Shown here piece after piece: positions 1 to 12,911 of a DNA stretch of 64,000 nt. The DNA lies in the NCBI GenBank assembly GCA_020744425.1, contig JAGMUV010000002.1, positions 2,896,501 through 2,960,500 on the forward strand. Reading direction: 5' to 3'. A program made the position numbers and the translations under genes. Below the pieces are notes generated by a model that was not told the origin of the DNA, made no database searches, and was given only the letters and a program-made list of their open reading frames with translations. Source of the stretch: Dactylonectria macrodidyma. Taxonomy: Eukaryota > Ascomycota > Sordariomycetes > Hypocreales > Nectriaceae. The first letter of the stretch is position 1. Every line of letters starts with the position of its first letter.

Positions 1-3000
1 GATGAGAGGAGTGATGAAGCGAAAATGGCAGAACAAAAGATTCTGGGGAGTGTTTTATCGAAGTGATGGGGCGTCCACAGAGAAAGACATGCGAGAGCTA
101 GCCAGGGGGTGCAAGTAGCCACTCCCAGTAACGATACTTCGTACGACTGACACACCAAAAATCCGGGTTTGGCGCAGCCTTGGCAGCGGCGTGTGCCTGG
201 TTCGACGCGAGGCGCGAGCTTCTTCCGGCTGGCTGACCTGCTTGTCTCCTTGGCACCATGTCTGAACTCTGCATATAACGTAGTAATTAGTACTGCTGCA
301 GTGTCATGGATGGGAATGGCTCATGGGCAATGGTCGAACCCCATAGCTCTGGGGTTCACTTCGGTCTTGGTCCTTGGCTGCCAGCATGGCTCTCCGGGCG
401 ATCACCAGACGTTAAATCAGCCCTTGCTAGCTCCAATGCCAATGTAACCGCGAACCACGACCAGGGTCTTGGGTATTGTCCAACCCAGCTTGCCCAGCAG
501 CGTTTGGCAACCCCGGTAAGGACTGGAGCTGGGAGAGCTCAAGTGAACGATGCCCTAAGCCATTGGACACAATAGGCGAGGGTAAGTCTATCATCGGACA
601 TAACCACACAGCGTAGAGTCTCTGGCTCAACTCCGCTGAGTCCCAAACTTTTGACTCACAAGCACTCTATATGGTTAGCTGTCATGCTGAAAACCTGCAG
701 CCGTCTGGGCGTAGGCAGACTGAACGAAGACCATCAACATCTGGCATTAGCATGACTATTCGTACTCGCTGAACTCATAGCACTTGACAAGGATCGTTAG
801 CCAATGGAACCAATTGGCTTGCACCAGGTCGGGATAGAGTTAGTATGCCTCGAACTTCGCCAACGTGCCTGAGCTGTTAGCAGGCTGGGCTGGGTGTACA
901 GACATCCCCGTTGGCTACAGCCAGATCTTGATCCCGACAACGAAGTGGTAAGAGACTGCTCTCGTGTGATGCCTCCCGGGCAAACAAGCCACTCCCTTGG
1001 TAGCTTAGGATTGCTGGAGCTTAGATCTTGGGATTAATGATTGAAGTCGATGCATCCAGGGGGGGTGTGTGGGTCGAGCTAGGATTAGACGCCGCACGCC
1101 CTTCTCCCCAGGGAGTGTTCTCGATCCTGATCGAGCCACGAGGATTGACGGAATCGAACTTTGGCTTGAGGATCGCACCACGCCCGGGCGGCAGCGGCAG
1201 CGTTGCTGTATGAACGTCCCTATACCAGCACCACCACGCGACCACTTTCTCCAATGCCCCTCTTCATGACACACGAGATTGTCCCTGATGCCCTGGTGAA
1301 TTCAGCGTCGGCCGCCATTCAACCATGTCATTTTGAGCAACAGTCTCCTCAGCAGGCGAGGCTTGCCGCATTTGACTGATGCATTTCTGGAGACGAACCT
1401 CGATCTCGATCCACCACATCAGGCCGTACAACATGCTCTCCAGTTCAAAAATGAACATGCTCGTGACAGTGACGCGCTACCAAGCTTCAGGAGATTCTTT
1501 GTTTGCTGATGCGCTCGTTCTCAACTAGGTAACGGCTGAAAAGTGGCTTTGTTTCCATGGCGGCCCTCAGATGCTCCCAAGAAGAGAAATCAGTCAAGGT
1601 CAGTGGTTGCGTACACTGGCCGTTAGCCGTCAGCCGTCAGCCGTCAGCCATCAACCTATCTGGTGTATTTGGTATATTCAGCGTATCGGGGCTTAGACCA
1701 GTGAGAGAGCGCATTCGTGTTGACCCATGGTGTGTAAAATCGCCCATATGGAGCATGGGAATTTGGCAACGAGTCTAGATTCTCGATTCTTCACACACGT
1801 CGTAGTGTGGGCCGGTATTGGCTGGCCGGCAAGCCGAGAATAGTGGCGGCGATCATCCTCCGCGCCCACCGGTTCGGCCATGGCCGGTGTCTGGGTTTTT
1901 GTTCGCGCGCGATGGGGCAAGCCAGGGTCCGCCGCGGCTCTGGTGCCGGGACCACGCACGCCACACTGTTCCAAGTCGAGGTTTGTTTGCTGATGCCATT
2001 TTGATGATACCAGAGTGCCTTGTCTACCGTGTCTTTGACCGCAGTGAGCCCGAGCCGTGGAGTGCGCATGATGGGTCGAGGACGCGATCGATCGATCTAT
2101 TCATTCGCACGCACCAGCTCGTCGTGGCCGTCGCCGAGTCCTCGCCGAGATATCAAAGCGATGCCCCTCCGCATTCGATGGTGCCTAGGTAGATAGGCCG
2201 GGTCGGCTCCCGATGAGCTCCAGGGCCAAATGATTCATGAGTGGCCAATGGATAATCAATCAATGGCCCACAAGCCCAAAATTGCAGGATTCACACGACC
2301 CCGAAAATATTCGGACCAAGAGGGATGTGTTAGACGAAGTGTCGTGAGTCTAGAACATCCATCCCAAGCCGCGAGACATGGGAAGGGAAGAGTGAACAAG
2401 CAGGCGACCAGGGGCGCAGTTGGCGACGCTGAGATGCAGGAATTGGGTGTGCCGTTAACATGGGAAGGAGCTCTGGAGGTATCGGTACTGACGCTTCCAC
2501 TGAGAAGGCGGCTCCAGGTGTCTGGGCTCCGAAGTGGGCGGCTGGATGGCCGTACCTTCCTGCCCACGGTATTCCCGGGACTTACCGCCAGTGCCGTTGT
2601 GTCCCCTTTAGGCCTAGAGTGAGTTCACTTCTACCGAATTGCATTGTCGTGAGAGACCTGAACCTTATGTTCAGATCCCTTTTTCACATCCCTTTTACCA
2701 CCACACGTGTCCGTATTGCGCAAAGTCCGCGTTCTTAGGTAGATATGGACTGGTAGGTAAATTGAATGTACCTACCTAGCTACGTGGCTACTCGAGTTGT
2801 ACTCGGCAGGCTTCGACAGTGGATTCGGTAACTGATTCAGCCTCTCCCCTCCCTCCTGCCCCGTCCTGGTTGTGCCGCCGGAGAGATATCCCCACACAAG
2901 GTGATAGAGACGGCCCATGCCCAAAGGTCATTGACTCGCGACCACTGGAGGGATGGGGTTTAAGGGTACGTTTCAAGGGCACCAGAGGCTGGTCCCCGTT

Positions 3001-5420
3001 CGTAGTCCCCCTCCCGAAGCTTTAGCCATCCGTTTACACACTGCATGGCGGCGGCCTGAGCGCTTGAGCCTAGCCTTTTGAACAAAACAAAGTTGATGAG
3101 CCTTGTCAAGCGCTGGGACGCGACTTGGCCACTAGGTAGGGAGTGTTCGGGCAAGCGTTTTCGGACCAGCATTTCGGCTCCACGCTCCCGGCCTCGGGGC
3201 CTGCCTGCCTGCGAACCATTCGTCCTGGGCGTTTGGTTTACGAGAAGCCACGAGGCGGGCGTCGCAAATCGTGTTCCAGACCGCAGGGCTGACAGTGGCC
3301 CCGCGACACACCCGTGGCGCTGGTAGATTGACAAGTGCTGTGGTACCTACAGGCTACCCAGGACTCGGGCTCGGGCTCGACAGAACGGCCTAGGCCCTCT
3401 TGGCCCCTTCCAAAGTCTCCATCAGGCTTGCGGAGATTCAGAATCTAGGATATGCAGGCTGCCCAACCCAAGACACACATCTGCACGACGCCGCCAACGG
3501 ACTGACTTGGCTCGACAGAGCACATGGGAAAAAGCTCGTCGCACGTGGGATGCGGGGAGTGCCAAGGACGGGCGGGCATGACTTATTGTGGCAGACTTGG
3601 GTGCCTCGGGTACGTCCAAATGCAGAGTTGACAGCTAAGCACAGGTGTCTAATCTACACATCTGTCTCGGAGGCACGTCTGATGCCATCTACAGACTCGT
3701 CCAGATTTTTCCGAGACTGTGCTATGTTAGGAAAGCAATACTTGGCGCACTGCCTTCCTATCTACCTAGGCATTCAAGCAGGGGGTGGTGTTTGATGCAG
3801 AGTTCGGGCAGCTGTAGAATACTAAGGCTGGGTAGATAGAGTATGTGTTGGCATGATGCCAGACATGCGAAATCATGCCAGCATGCGAATATCTGAAAAC
3901 TGCACTTGAGGATCATGCAGCCCGAGGCTTGAAGGAGAATGCATTGAGTGTGCATAGATGCGGTAGAGGGATAGGTATTATGTACATAAACCTCCCATTG
4001 CCCAACTCAGCCTATTCCGACTCAACACGGCCAGGAATTTTTGCTGTCGTAGTCGCTGTGTGGACATGCGTATGTAGGACCGTAATATTTGTTGGCTCCG
4101 CATCGTTCGAGGTCTGCTTTTGAGTCCCCGACGAAGGATGCATCGCCGCGGTCCAGGCCATGGATGTGGCTTGCGCCGAGACCGATCGATGCTGCTCGCT
4201 TCCCCCCCATCAACACAGACCTCAAATGCCAGACCCCCCCAGGTCCCGCGAGAGACGCCCCCTCCCTCTCCCGAAAGAGGAGCCACGTGAAGCCACGTGA
4301 AGCCACGAGGAGCCAACGCAAGCCACACCGCGCGCTGTAGACTTTTTCGTGGAAGCCATTGCAGAAGCAGCACGCAGCCTCACACCCGGCGCCATCAAGC
4401 CCAGCTGGACGGGAGAGACACGCATGGAAGACGAAGTGGGGGCTAAGAAAAGCAGGGGGAAGCGAACAGGCGCTAAAGCGGAGAACGCCTCCAGTCTCCA
4501 AATGGCAATGTCTAGGCCTCGGGCCCAAAGCTTCGCTGGAATGCCCATTCGGAGACGGCCATCTCGTTCCACCACCTTTATCCATGTGCCGCCAGTACGT
4601 TCCTCCACCGAGACATGCATCCCGTTCGTTCCCATCTCCATGTTCAGCTGGCTTGGTAGCCCACTTCCCGGCGATCTAGACCCCGATATCCCATTTGTCT
4701 GGGCACGACTTTTGGCTACTTTCCCATCTGACACATGCCGAAACTTGCGGTGGCTGCGACATACGGATGCTTCGCCCACGCCCACAATGCAGCCACCTGA
4801 CGACTGTACCGGGAGTCTCGTCCGCCACGCCCAAGCCATCGGGACAGAGAGCGCGTAATACGGGCAAAGAGAGTACAGGAAAGCGACAAGCCAGACAAAA
4901 TGACAAGACAACCAGAGCAGGGCACAAAGAGTATAGAGAGGCCCGAGCGCTCGGGATAGCAACCATGCACAGGCCGTATTATTATCCCGGGGGGGAGGGT
5001 GTTGTTCTTGCGAGGAACCCAGTCCTGACGCCTCCGACCTCGATCAAGAAGAACCCTTGTCCAGGATGCTCATCGTGGGACATCCCCAAGAGCCCCAACA
5101 ACTCACAAGGCCGGACCCTCATCAATGCCTACCACGTAGACACGCCCAAGCGCCGAGATGGTCACAATCAAGAACCCGGCCGTCCAAGGAACCCCGTCCA
5201 GAAAGTAACCTCTCACTGTGTTCTCTCAAATCTTCGTGCTTCCGAGACTCGTTGTATTTCCGTGCGTGCATCCTTTGGGAAGCTCCCATGAATATCCGCA
5301 CTTTGGAGGCTAGGTACATATCTACTGCACCTAATGTAAACAACTCAGATGTCTTGGCCTGGTTGTCTTGGCCCGTCTGTCTGGGCCTATGCAGTCTCAG
5401 ATCAGCTGTATAGAACTCAC
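1..5420. other. Gene-free stretch, no supported feature
   Basis: I read both strands and found no reading frame with recognisable protein content. The frames present are short, arginine/serine/proline-rich and lack splice-joined extensions. Small simple repeats occur: a 7-bp repeat of the type GTCAGCC near 1620-1655, and AGCCACGTGA-like decamers near 4280-4320. Sites related to TACCTAGGTA lie near 2735-2785 and 3765. A diverged gene or a non-coding RNA cannot be excluded. Confidence 0.5.
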
Positions 5421-5775
5421 TAGCATCTGTCATGCTTTCTTAGCCCTCCAGCTCGCTCGCTCACTCACTCTTGCCCTCCATGGCTCCGCCTGCTGCTGCT
5501 ACAGCTGTTGTAACCCTGCCCTTGATTGCGCTTTTCCACGCACGCACGCTTGGCACCGGGACACCGCCTGCTCCGTCCTCCGGTCTTGGTGACACATCCA
5601 CCATCCATGCCTTCGCAAATCCACACATCCACAAAATCCAACAATCGCATCGCATCGCATCGCATTGCATTCCACCACATTCCTGTCACCGCCGTTGCAT
5701 CCCAACCTGTCGCCCACCCCAAAAAAGAAGCGTCAGAGCCTGATTATCGGATCATTCCCTGCATCCACCACATCC
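5420..5775 (+). promoter_or_regulatory. C/T-rich leader of the small coiled-coil gene
   Basis: The + strand is strongly pyrimidine-biased here, as is common just upstream of start codons in filamentous ascomycetes. It contains a short GCATC tandem repeat near 5646-5668. I read it as promoter and 5' leader of the gene starting at 5776. The transcription start cannot be placed by eye. Confidence 0.4.
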
Positions 5776-7682
5776 ATGTCCCCATCCAACGCACCTGGCG
5801 CCAACAGCGCCCAAGCCTCCTCATCCTCGGATACCGATTTGGCCCAGGTCAGTACTCATGGCATGGCGAACCGCTATGGGCTCATCAAAGATGGGCTCAT
5901 TATAGCACCTTCTTTCTTTCACTACTACTCCCTTCCTTTGTCCATCCCCTCGCCCGGTTTGATGCCCATTTCCGTATCGGTGTTATCGCCATGAGAGAAA
6001 TCTCATATTGTGGTAGCCAGTACAATCTCGCCGAGTCCGAGACTGGACGACATGCAACCCCGTATCTCATCTCACCCATCGCATCACACCCCAATATCCC
6101 GTTGGCCCGGTTCTCGTCTCTCGTGTCCCTCTATTCCATCTCTCGCCTTCTGTCTCCCGAGCCCCAAGCCCTTCCCGCTACGCTGCATTGGTCTAGTTGA
6201 CTATCCCGGCCCTGCCCCTCCTCGGGGAAACCTCCTCCCTTCCCCTCCACCCTGGTCATAGGTCGAGTTCCCATCTAGCTGCCATGAACAATCCCTGATG
6301 TGCATGACAATATTCTGCTTTCTGCACTCTGCCTTTGCATTCTGCAGCGCACCTTTTCCTTCGTCCCAAGCGCCACCGGTTAACTGACATCCTCCACGTT
6401 CTAGGCCTACAGAGACCTTACCAGGTACATACATACCCCTCCTCTAGTGTCACCACAGCCTCACTCCAGTTTCACCTGAGGTGTCTTGTCTGCATCTCAC
6501 TTCTTCCCAGACCATCAGTCTGAGTCTTGTTTCTCACTCCATCCCTTCCTTCATTCTTTCCTTTTTCTTGCCGTTTTCTGCCATATTCTGTCAATCCATA
6601 ATTCATTAAGGGTTTTTTTTCCCTCCCCTCTCTTCTTCCCCCACCCTCTTCTCCTCTCTCTATCTCCGTGTCTCTCATCACCACATTTGCTTTTCTTTAT
6701 TTTTCTCTCTGATTTTATGTTCCTCTCCCCGCGGTTGACGCATGCGTTTGGACCACCACACACACACACACATCCGCGGGTCCTGATTAGGTCTCATTGG
6801 GAAAAGGCTGGCAGACTAAAAGCCACATGCCGGCGTCGCCGAACGCTTGTACCCGCCAAGATGGTCGACGCCGATCTGGAGGCGTTTGTTTTACAGCATT
6901 GACCGTCACGTCTGTGCTCTTGTGCAGGTCCCTGAGGATCCCTGAGGGTCTCTACCGGTCTCTGAAGGCCCAGATTCTCGGGAACCCACCTGCATCAATC
7001 ACAACCGCGATCGAGACCCCCTCCCCCTCATTGTCGGCTTGTACAACGAAACTCTGGTACTCTGTAGATGCGGCTTCTCAAGCGAGATCTGCAATTCCGG
7101 CCTGCCCCTCGTTGTCCTTCCATGTCACTTTTCACTTTTCCGTTATCGACCCAATCCCCATGTGTGTTCGCATCTCCGCCATTTCACAAAACATGCCAAT
7201 TGCCCTTCCGCTGGATTCCCGACTAGTTGGGATAGCTGCCGTTCACCCTCTAAAACATGCATCACATTCAACCCTATACGCGCACACCCATCTATGTTAT
7301 CCCCAGTCACTCCATTTTCGACCAACCGTCACATTGGGCTTGACCTTCTTCGACTCAGCTCGTCAACATCCACATGGCTCTACCCCCTTTGACAATACCC
7401 CAGCTGGGCTACGTCCTTTTCTTTTTGTTCATGATGAATAGTAATCGCGGTAGTGGGCCTCGCTAACGTTTCCCTTTCCCCCTATCAAGGGGCGAGCAGA
7501 CGGCCACCGCTCTTGAAGCCAATCTTTCCAACCTCGAAAGCAAGCTCGATGCCATCCTAGCTGCCCTTGAGGCTAACGTGGCCGAGCAACCCAAGACCTC
7601 AGAGCCTGAAAAAGCCAAAAGCCAGACGGTGGCTGACAAGGGGCCAGTAGAGGATGATATCGAACCAGGAAAGACTGCATGA
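5776..7682 (+). CDS. Small coiled-coil protein, unrecognised (94 aa, three exons)
   Basis: Proposed exons are 5776-5847, 6405-6424 and 7490-7682, which join in frame to 94 residues. Donors are GTCAGT and GTACAT. Acceptors are TTCTAG (after a TAACTGAC branch-like site) and ATCAAG (after GCTAAC). The phases match exactly: exon 2 leaves two bases and exon 3 supplies one. The product has a Ser/Ala-rich head, then a heptad-like segment (about residues 24-60) running through AYRDLTRGEQTATALEANLS and the following LESKLDAILAALE, and an acidic/Lys tail. The two introns are 557 and 1065 nt, very long for a fungus, and the middle exon is only 20 nt. I do not recognise the family. A small complex subunit is possible from its shape, but no function is claimed. 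An in-frame ATG at 5665 would add 37 residues. Confidence 0.65.
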
Positions 7683-8500
7683 GCTGTAATGGTGTGATGC
7701 TCATCACTGGGGGTCGTGTGTCATTGTAATGAAGTAACGGATGAACGGATGTCTTCTGCTTCACAGATTGCTAATTCCCGTTGCACCATTCTGATGCCCA
7801 TTGCAAGCTTCTCGAGTGGTTCCAACAGGTCATACTTCGGGTGTATCAGTCTCAATGCCAGGTTCAGCAGTCGGATCAGGCCCACACTACCTATGTCAAG
7901 TTGCTTCCCTGAAGCATGTGCGCTTGGTGATGTTCCTAATGCGCAGGTGGGAAAGTCTTGATTGATAGATCCAACTCTGAAAGAATCAAATTCCTCTCTT
8001 TGAGGCAAGGGTTCAGCTGCCTACTTGGTCTTGCGTCAAGCTACCATAGCAAATACAGGATCATTCGATTAGCAACATCCGTTTAGAAATATCTCCATTG
8101 GTAGTATTGGCGAGAGATGGACGGTTGCGACCAGTTCTGACATCTTCATGTGGCACACCTTCAAGCTCAGTCATGTCTGGCCGGTTGTGTAATTGTACAC
8201 TACAAAGATTTCATCTACAATACAATCAATCGTTTCACGGCGAGTGAACTGCAACAGAAGGGACTAGTAGTTGAGTGATTTGTCTTTTTTTCTTCTCAAC
8301 TACAAAGCCAACAAATACATATTGCTGGGGCTTCCGTTTGGAACCCAAAGACTTACCAGTCTCACCTCCTCCCATCTTCCCCTTGACCTCGCCATCCACG
8401 GATATATCGCACACCTTGTCACAAAGGAGACGCTGCCACGCGTTTAATCATACCAAGTCCCAACAATCTATAAAATCACCCCTACGTCTGCGCACTTCGC
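7683..8500. other. Convergent intergenic region
   Basis: This lies between the stop of the small coiled-coil gene (+) and the stop of SDH1 (-), so it should hold the two 3' UTRs. No other coding content is seen. Confidence 0.5.
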
Positions 8501-10936
8501 TTAGTATACACGCTTGAAGGGCGGCACGGGCTTGCACTCGTTCTCATCCAGAGTAGTGGAGATGACCTTGCGGTACTTAAGCTCGACAGGGCCGTGGGGG
8601 TCACGCTGGAAGGAGAGAGTGTGTTTCATCCAGTTCTCGTCATCACGATCAGGGTAGTCCTCGCGGGCGTGAGCACCACGCGACTCCTTTCGGTTAGCAG
8701 CGGAGGTGGCAGTTTGGATACTGTGGAATATGTCAGTTTCAGGTACGAAATCACACAAAAAGCCTTGGAAATGTGCGATTGTAGGGGAAACTTACGCGCA
8801 AGTGAGCAGGTTGCGGAGCTCAAGAGTCTCGACGAGGTCAGAGTTCCAGATCATGCTGCGGTCCTTCATGCCAACCTGGCTGTACATCTGGTCGATGTCC
8901 GTCATCTTGCGGACACCCTCATCCAAACTCTCCTGGGTTCGGAAGACGCTGACCTCGGTCTGCATGGCCTTCTGCATGGCCAGGCGGATCTCCGCAGTGC
9001 TCTTGGGGCCGTCAGCAGTTCGGACCTTGTCCAGAACCTCGATGTGGTCAGCGGCGGCGTCGGCAGCGGTGGGCTTCAGCTTCTCGCCAGGGGTGAAGTT
9101 GTCGCGGATGGTATGCGAGACGGCGCGGCCAAAGACAACAAGATCCAGCAGAGAGTTGGCACCCAGGCGGTTGGCACCGTGGACAGACACGCAAGCAGCC
9201 TCACCGCAAGCATACAGGCCAGGGACAACGTGGTCGTTGCCGGCCTCGTCGACGGTAAGAACCTCACCAGTGTATCGGGTAGGGATACCACCCATGTTGT
9301 AGTGGACAGTGGGCAGGACGGGAATAGGTTGCTTGCGGACATCGACACCAGCGAAAATACCGGCAGTCTCGGAGATGCCGGGCAGACGCTCGGCAAGAAT
9401 CTCAGCGGGCAGATGGCTCAGCTGGAGGTAGATGTGGTCCTTCTCAGGGCCGACACCACGGCCATCACGGATCTCCATGGTCATGGACCGGGAGACGACG
9501 TCGCGGGAGGCAAGATCCTTGGCGGTGGGGGCATATCGCTCCATGAAGCGCTCACCCTCAGAGTTGAGGAGGTAGCCACCCTCACCACGAGCACCCTCGG
9601 TGATCAGGCAGCCAGAACCGTAGATGCCACTGGGGTGGAACTGGACGAACTCGAGATCCTGGTTGGGGAGACCAGCACGAGCGACCATGGCCATGCCGTC
9701 ACCAGTACAGGTGTGGGCTGAGGTGCAGCTAAAGTAGGCTCGGCCGTAGCCGCCGGTGGCCAGGACGGTGTGGTTGGCGAGGAATCGGTGCAGAGTGCCG
9801 TCCTCCTGGTTGTAGGCGAGAACACCGCGGCACTCGCCGTCCTGCATGATGAGGTCGAGGGCGAAGTACTCGATGAAGTAGTTGGTATTGTGGCGGAGGG
9901 ACTGGCCGTAGAGAGTGTGAAGAAGGGCGTGACCAGTTCGGTCAGCGGCGGCACAGCATCGGTAGGCCTGGCCACCCTTACCGAACTTCTGGGACTGACC
10001 ACCAAAAGCTCGCTGGTAACTGCGTGGTGTGAGGCTTGATTAGCATCGTGGTTTTTGGTGTTGAATGTGTTTCGGTCATGTGTTTCCGAGGGGGCCAAAA
10101 ACTCACATCTTGCCGTCCTCGGTTCGCGAGAAGGGGCAGCCGTAGTTCTCAAGCTCGACAATGGAAGCAGGAGCCTCACGGGTCATGTAGTGAATGGCGT
10201 CCTGGTCGCCCAGCCAATCGGAGCCCTTAACAGTGTCGTACATATGCCATCGCCAGTCGTCCTCGTGCATGTTGCCGAGAGCGGCGTTGATGCCGCCCTG
10301 AGCGGCGACGGTGTGGCTTCGAGTCGGGAACAGCTTGGAAATGCAGGCAGTGTTGAAGCCTGCCTCGGCAAGACCGAAGGCGGCTCGAAGACCGGAGCCA
10401 CCGGCTCCAACGACGAGGGCATCGTACTCGTGGTCCTGTGGGAGAGAAGAGTTAGATCAGATCAGGTCAGATCGGGTCGGGTTGGGTCAATTGGTCGTCT
10501 CATGCAGCCACCTGCTTGATCGACGGGGAAGAGGAGGTAGGAATTCGACATACAATGACGGCGTACTTGGTGCTCACAAAAGGTGACGCCTCCTTGGCCC
10601 GCACATAGCCACCGTTGGTGATGACACGGGCTGTGAGACGGCGACGGTTAGTACTGACGGCAATTGCATGGCACAGACCGGGAGAAAGGGCTTACCGGCG
10701 GGTCTGGTGGTAGAGAAAGCCCTTGAAGAAAGCCTTGAGGCCCGGGAAAACTGCTATTCGAGAGTCAGCGCGTGAGAACGGGCAGCCAAAGAGTGTCGAA
10801 GCTTGGTGGTGATGATCGGGCGAGGGCGGCGACCGGACCGGCTCGCGCAAACTGCCCGCGAAAACGCAGCAAGAGAAGAGAGGGCACGAACCGAAGGGCT
10901 AGCGGCGAAGCGCCTCAATGCCATAGAAGAAGCCAT
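8501..10936 (-). CDS. SDH1: Succinate dehydrogenase flavoprotein subunit, mitochondrial
   Basis: This is the catalytic FAD subunit of respiratory complex II; it oxidises succinate to fumarate in the TCA cycle at the matrix face of the inner membrane. Exons on the complement are 10936-10853, 10750-10696, 10630-10554, 10435-10107, 10019-8796 and 8720-8501. They join in frame to 662 residues, the normal length. The first ~47 residues are an Arg/Ser/Ala presequence with no acidic residue (AFSTTRPA near its end). The FAD site GAGGSG is at about 82-87, and the [11 protein letters not shown] block carries the His (about 113) that binds FAD covalently. Substrate-site blocks such as HPSGIYG and [13 protein letters not shown] are present, and the end reads [20 protein letters not shown]. 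The first-exon donor (GTTTGC at 10852) is the least certain junction; GTTCGT slightly upstream is an in-frame alternative. Two CCAAT boxes lie 126 and 218 bp upstream. Confidence 0.95.
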
Positions 10937-12148
10937 CGTCAACTCGAGTTTGTATCGCCAAGCTGCATCCGAGGTAGAATCGAAGACTCGACTTGGGAAG
11001 AAACTTGGAGTTGGTTTGGAGGGGGAGGAGAGAAATGCGAGAATGTGTTTGGTCCGCCTGGCCAATGGACGAATTTCCAACCATTTTTGGGCGCATGGCA
11101 ACTGCGAGGCTCTCTGGCCGGGACGGATTCTCTCGGCTCCTCGGTTGATCCGGCCAATCACCTGGCGCTTATTAGCAGTTCCGAGACCTCAACAGAGCCT
11201 TCGCACTGGCTCCCACAGGCTAACAGGCTCCCACAGGGCCTTTGCCTTTGGAGGCGTCCCACTAAATTACAGCGCTGCATCCCGGGGGACGGGACAGGAC
11301 AGGACAGGACATTGAAGGCCGGCCGAGGTGCACCAAGCATTGTGCTTGCCCGTGCCTGTGTTTTTCTTCTTCTCACTAAGCCGGCGAATGTAAATATCAA
11401 GGGTTTTCAATGTTCTCGCATGCGTTTTATACCCTTCTCGATTCACCCTGCTCCATACTGCTCCAATGCACTTACAAACGTCCAATATCCCCCCTTCCAC
11501 CGGGGCTTTTCGCCTCTGGAAAAATGTCAATCCATGACGGCCACTTTCTGTCTCCTCCACACCTAGGATCTCACGTGCCAATCCGGAACGCCTTTCATCC
11601 CCCGTCTCCACTCTCCGCAAATCGAATATCGGCATCCATTCTCCTTCACGAATTGTGCTACGTACCTTACACCTTATTCGTGGCACTTGCTCAATGTTCT
11701 CCTTTTTTCGTTACGCTTACCAGCTGCTGCCATATGGATGTTAAGATAAATTCTAAGGGACAATCTCTCCTAATCCTTTCTAAGCTTCATAAACAGGATT
11801 GAAGTCGGATTAAAATGTGTTATTATATTAATTGAAACACGCATTTTCATTTTCATATATCAATGTTTAGCCTTAGAGCTTGATGGATGCCTTCTCCGCA
11901 TATTCATAAAGGACCCACACAGAAGCCACACTCTGCCAATCAGCATCCGGTTTCATTGCGTCGAACACCCTAAGTTCATCCGAACACCGAGCAGCTTCGG
12001 TTCTTACTATGTTGACGCGAAGACCGAGACGACATATGTATCAAACACCGTGTATCCGCAAGTAAATCCTACACATACTCAGGTTTGAGACCAAGACTAT
12101 AATTCCCCGGCACTCAGTTGAATCGAAAAACTCACCAGCTTCTTCAAA
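10937..12148. other. Divergent intergenic region SDH1 / TMEM14-like
   Basis: This is the shared upstream region of SDH1 (-) and the TMEM14-like gene (+). It contains the two CCAAT boxes near SDH1 and another, GCCAATCAGC, at 11935-11944, about 210 bp upstream of the TMEM14-like ATG. The middle (about 11400-11800) is C/T-rich. No coding content is recognised. Confidence 0.5.
11062..11158 (-). promoter_or_regulatory. Two CCAAT boxes upstream of SDH1
   Basis: CCAAT pentamers lie at 11062-11066 (GGCCAATGG) and 11154-11158 (GGCCAATCA), in the 5' flank of SDH1. Spacing and context suit binding by the fungal CCAAT-binding complex, whose HapC subunit is encoded at 18863-19827. Binding is inferred. 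Confidence 0.4.
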
Positions 12149-12604
12149 ATGGTAGGTCCAATGAATGGAGACCTCTCTTGCCCCGTGCTGGTATTCGTGC
12201 TCATGCGGAATAGGCCGACCCCTCAACTCTCCAGATGATCGGCTACGTCCTGGGTGCCTTGACTGCCAGCGGTGGAACCATGGGATATGTGAAAACCGGC
12301 TCCTTGCCTTCCATCATTGCTGGATGCGGCGTTGGTTTCCTCTGTATGCTCCTCTCTACCGGGCTCCCATATCCATACCTGGTCCTTCGGAACCACTGAC
12401 ACTTGGCCAGACACGCTCGGAGCATACCGCATCCAAACCCAACAGTCTTACGGCGTTGAGCTGTGCCTCCTCGCGTCCGTTGTCCTGGCTGGTTCGGCCT
12501 TTCCCCGCGCCATCCGTCTAAGGAAGCCCGTGCCTATTGTCCTGAGCGTCATCTCGTCGATTGGTCTCTTCACCTTTGGCACCGCCCTGCGCCGTCGGGC
12601 TTAA
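12149..12604 (+). CDS. TMEM14-family small membrane protein
   Basis: Exons 12149-12151, 12235-12343 and 12411-12604 join to 101 residues, the usual TMEM14 size. The first exon holds only the ATG, followed by GTAGGT; exon 2 also opens with ATG (12235), so the junction adds one Met at most. The protein has family blocks TASGGTMGYVKTGSLPSIIAG, Tyr-Gly-Val-Glu at the start of the second half, and RLRKPVPIVLS. Three to four hydrophobic segments fit a small multi-pass membrane protein. TMEM14 relatives in animals are inner-mitochondrial or other organelle membrane proteins, one linked to porphyrin transport; the fungal role is unclear. Intron 2 has a CACTGAC branch-like site. Confidence 0.88.
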
Positions 12605-12911
12605 AGGTTACTAGGCGGGTCAGGCTAGTAAAATAATACACAACTTTGAATTAAACATAGACAGGGGAAAAAATCGTTGCTCGTGATTATACATTTTATG
12701 AATGGTGTTCGTCTTAACGCCATTGCCGTCGTCGTCAGTTGGTGAGATGGCCAATCCAATCATTACACCCAGCCTCCCCTCCCAACGATCCTGTAAACAC
12801 CAGTCACGTAGTGTACAAATTCGGGGCAATCGATACGCGGTCGATTCGCTAGGGATTGGTTGTTTCGCAAGCGTCGCAGTGCGTCGTAAGCGGTCATGAC
12901 GATGATGGAAA
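12605..12911. other. Convergent intergenic region
   Basis: This holds the 3' flanks of the TMEM14-like gene (+) and CMC2 (-). No gene is seen. Confidence 0.5.

Noticed and set aside
1130..1190. A tRNA B-box-like GTTCGATTCC on the minus strand
   Set aside because: No matching A box, acceptor stem or anticodon arm could be drawn at the right distance.
4222..4962. A 246-codon minus-strand frame in the left flank
   Set aside because: No family resemblance, overlaps equally long frames on both strands, and includes the decamer repeat region.
7374..7440. ATG at 7374 as start of an alternative first exon for the small coiled-coil gene
   Set aside because: It would need a GTTCAT donor; the exon at 6405-6424 joins in the exact phase with a better protein continuity.
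8594..9721. A 375-codon plus-strand frame opposite SDH1
   Set aside because: It is exactly antisense to the long SDH1 exon and reflects GC-biased codon use; no family resemblance.
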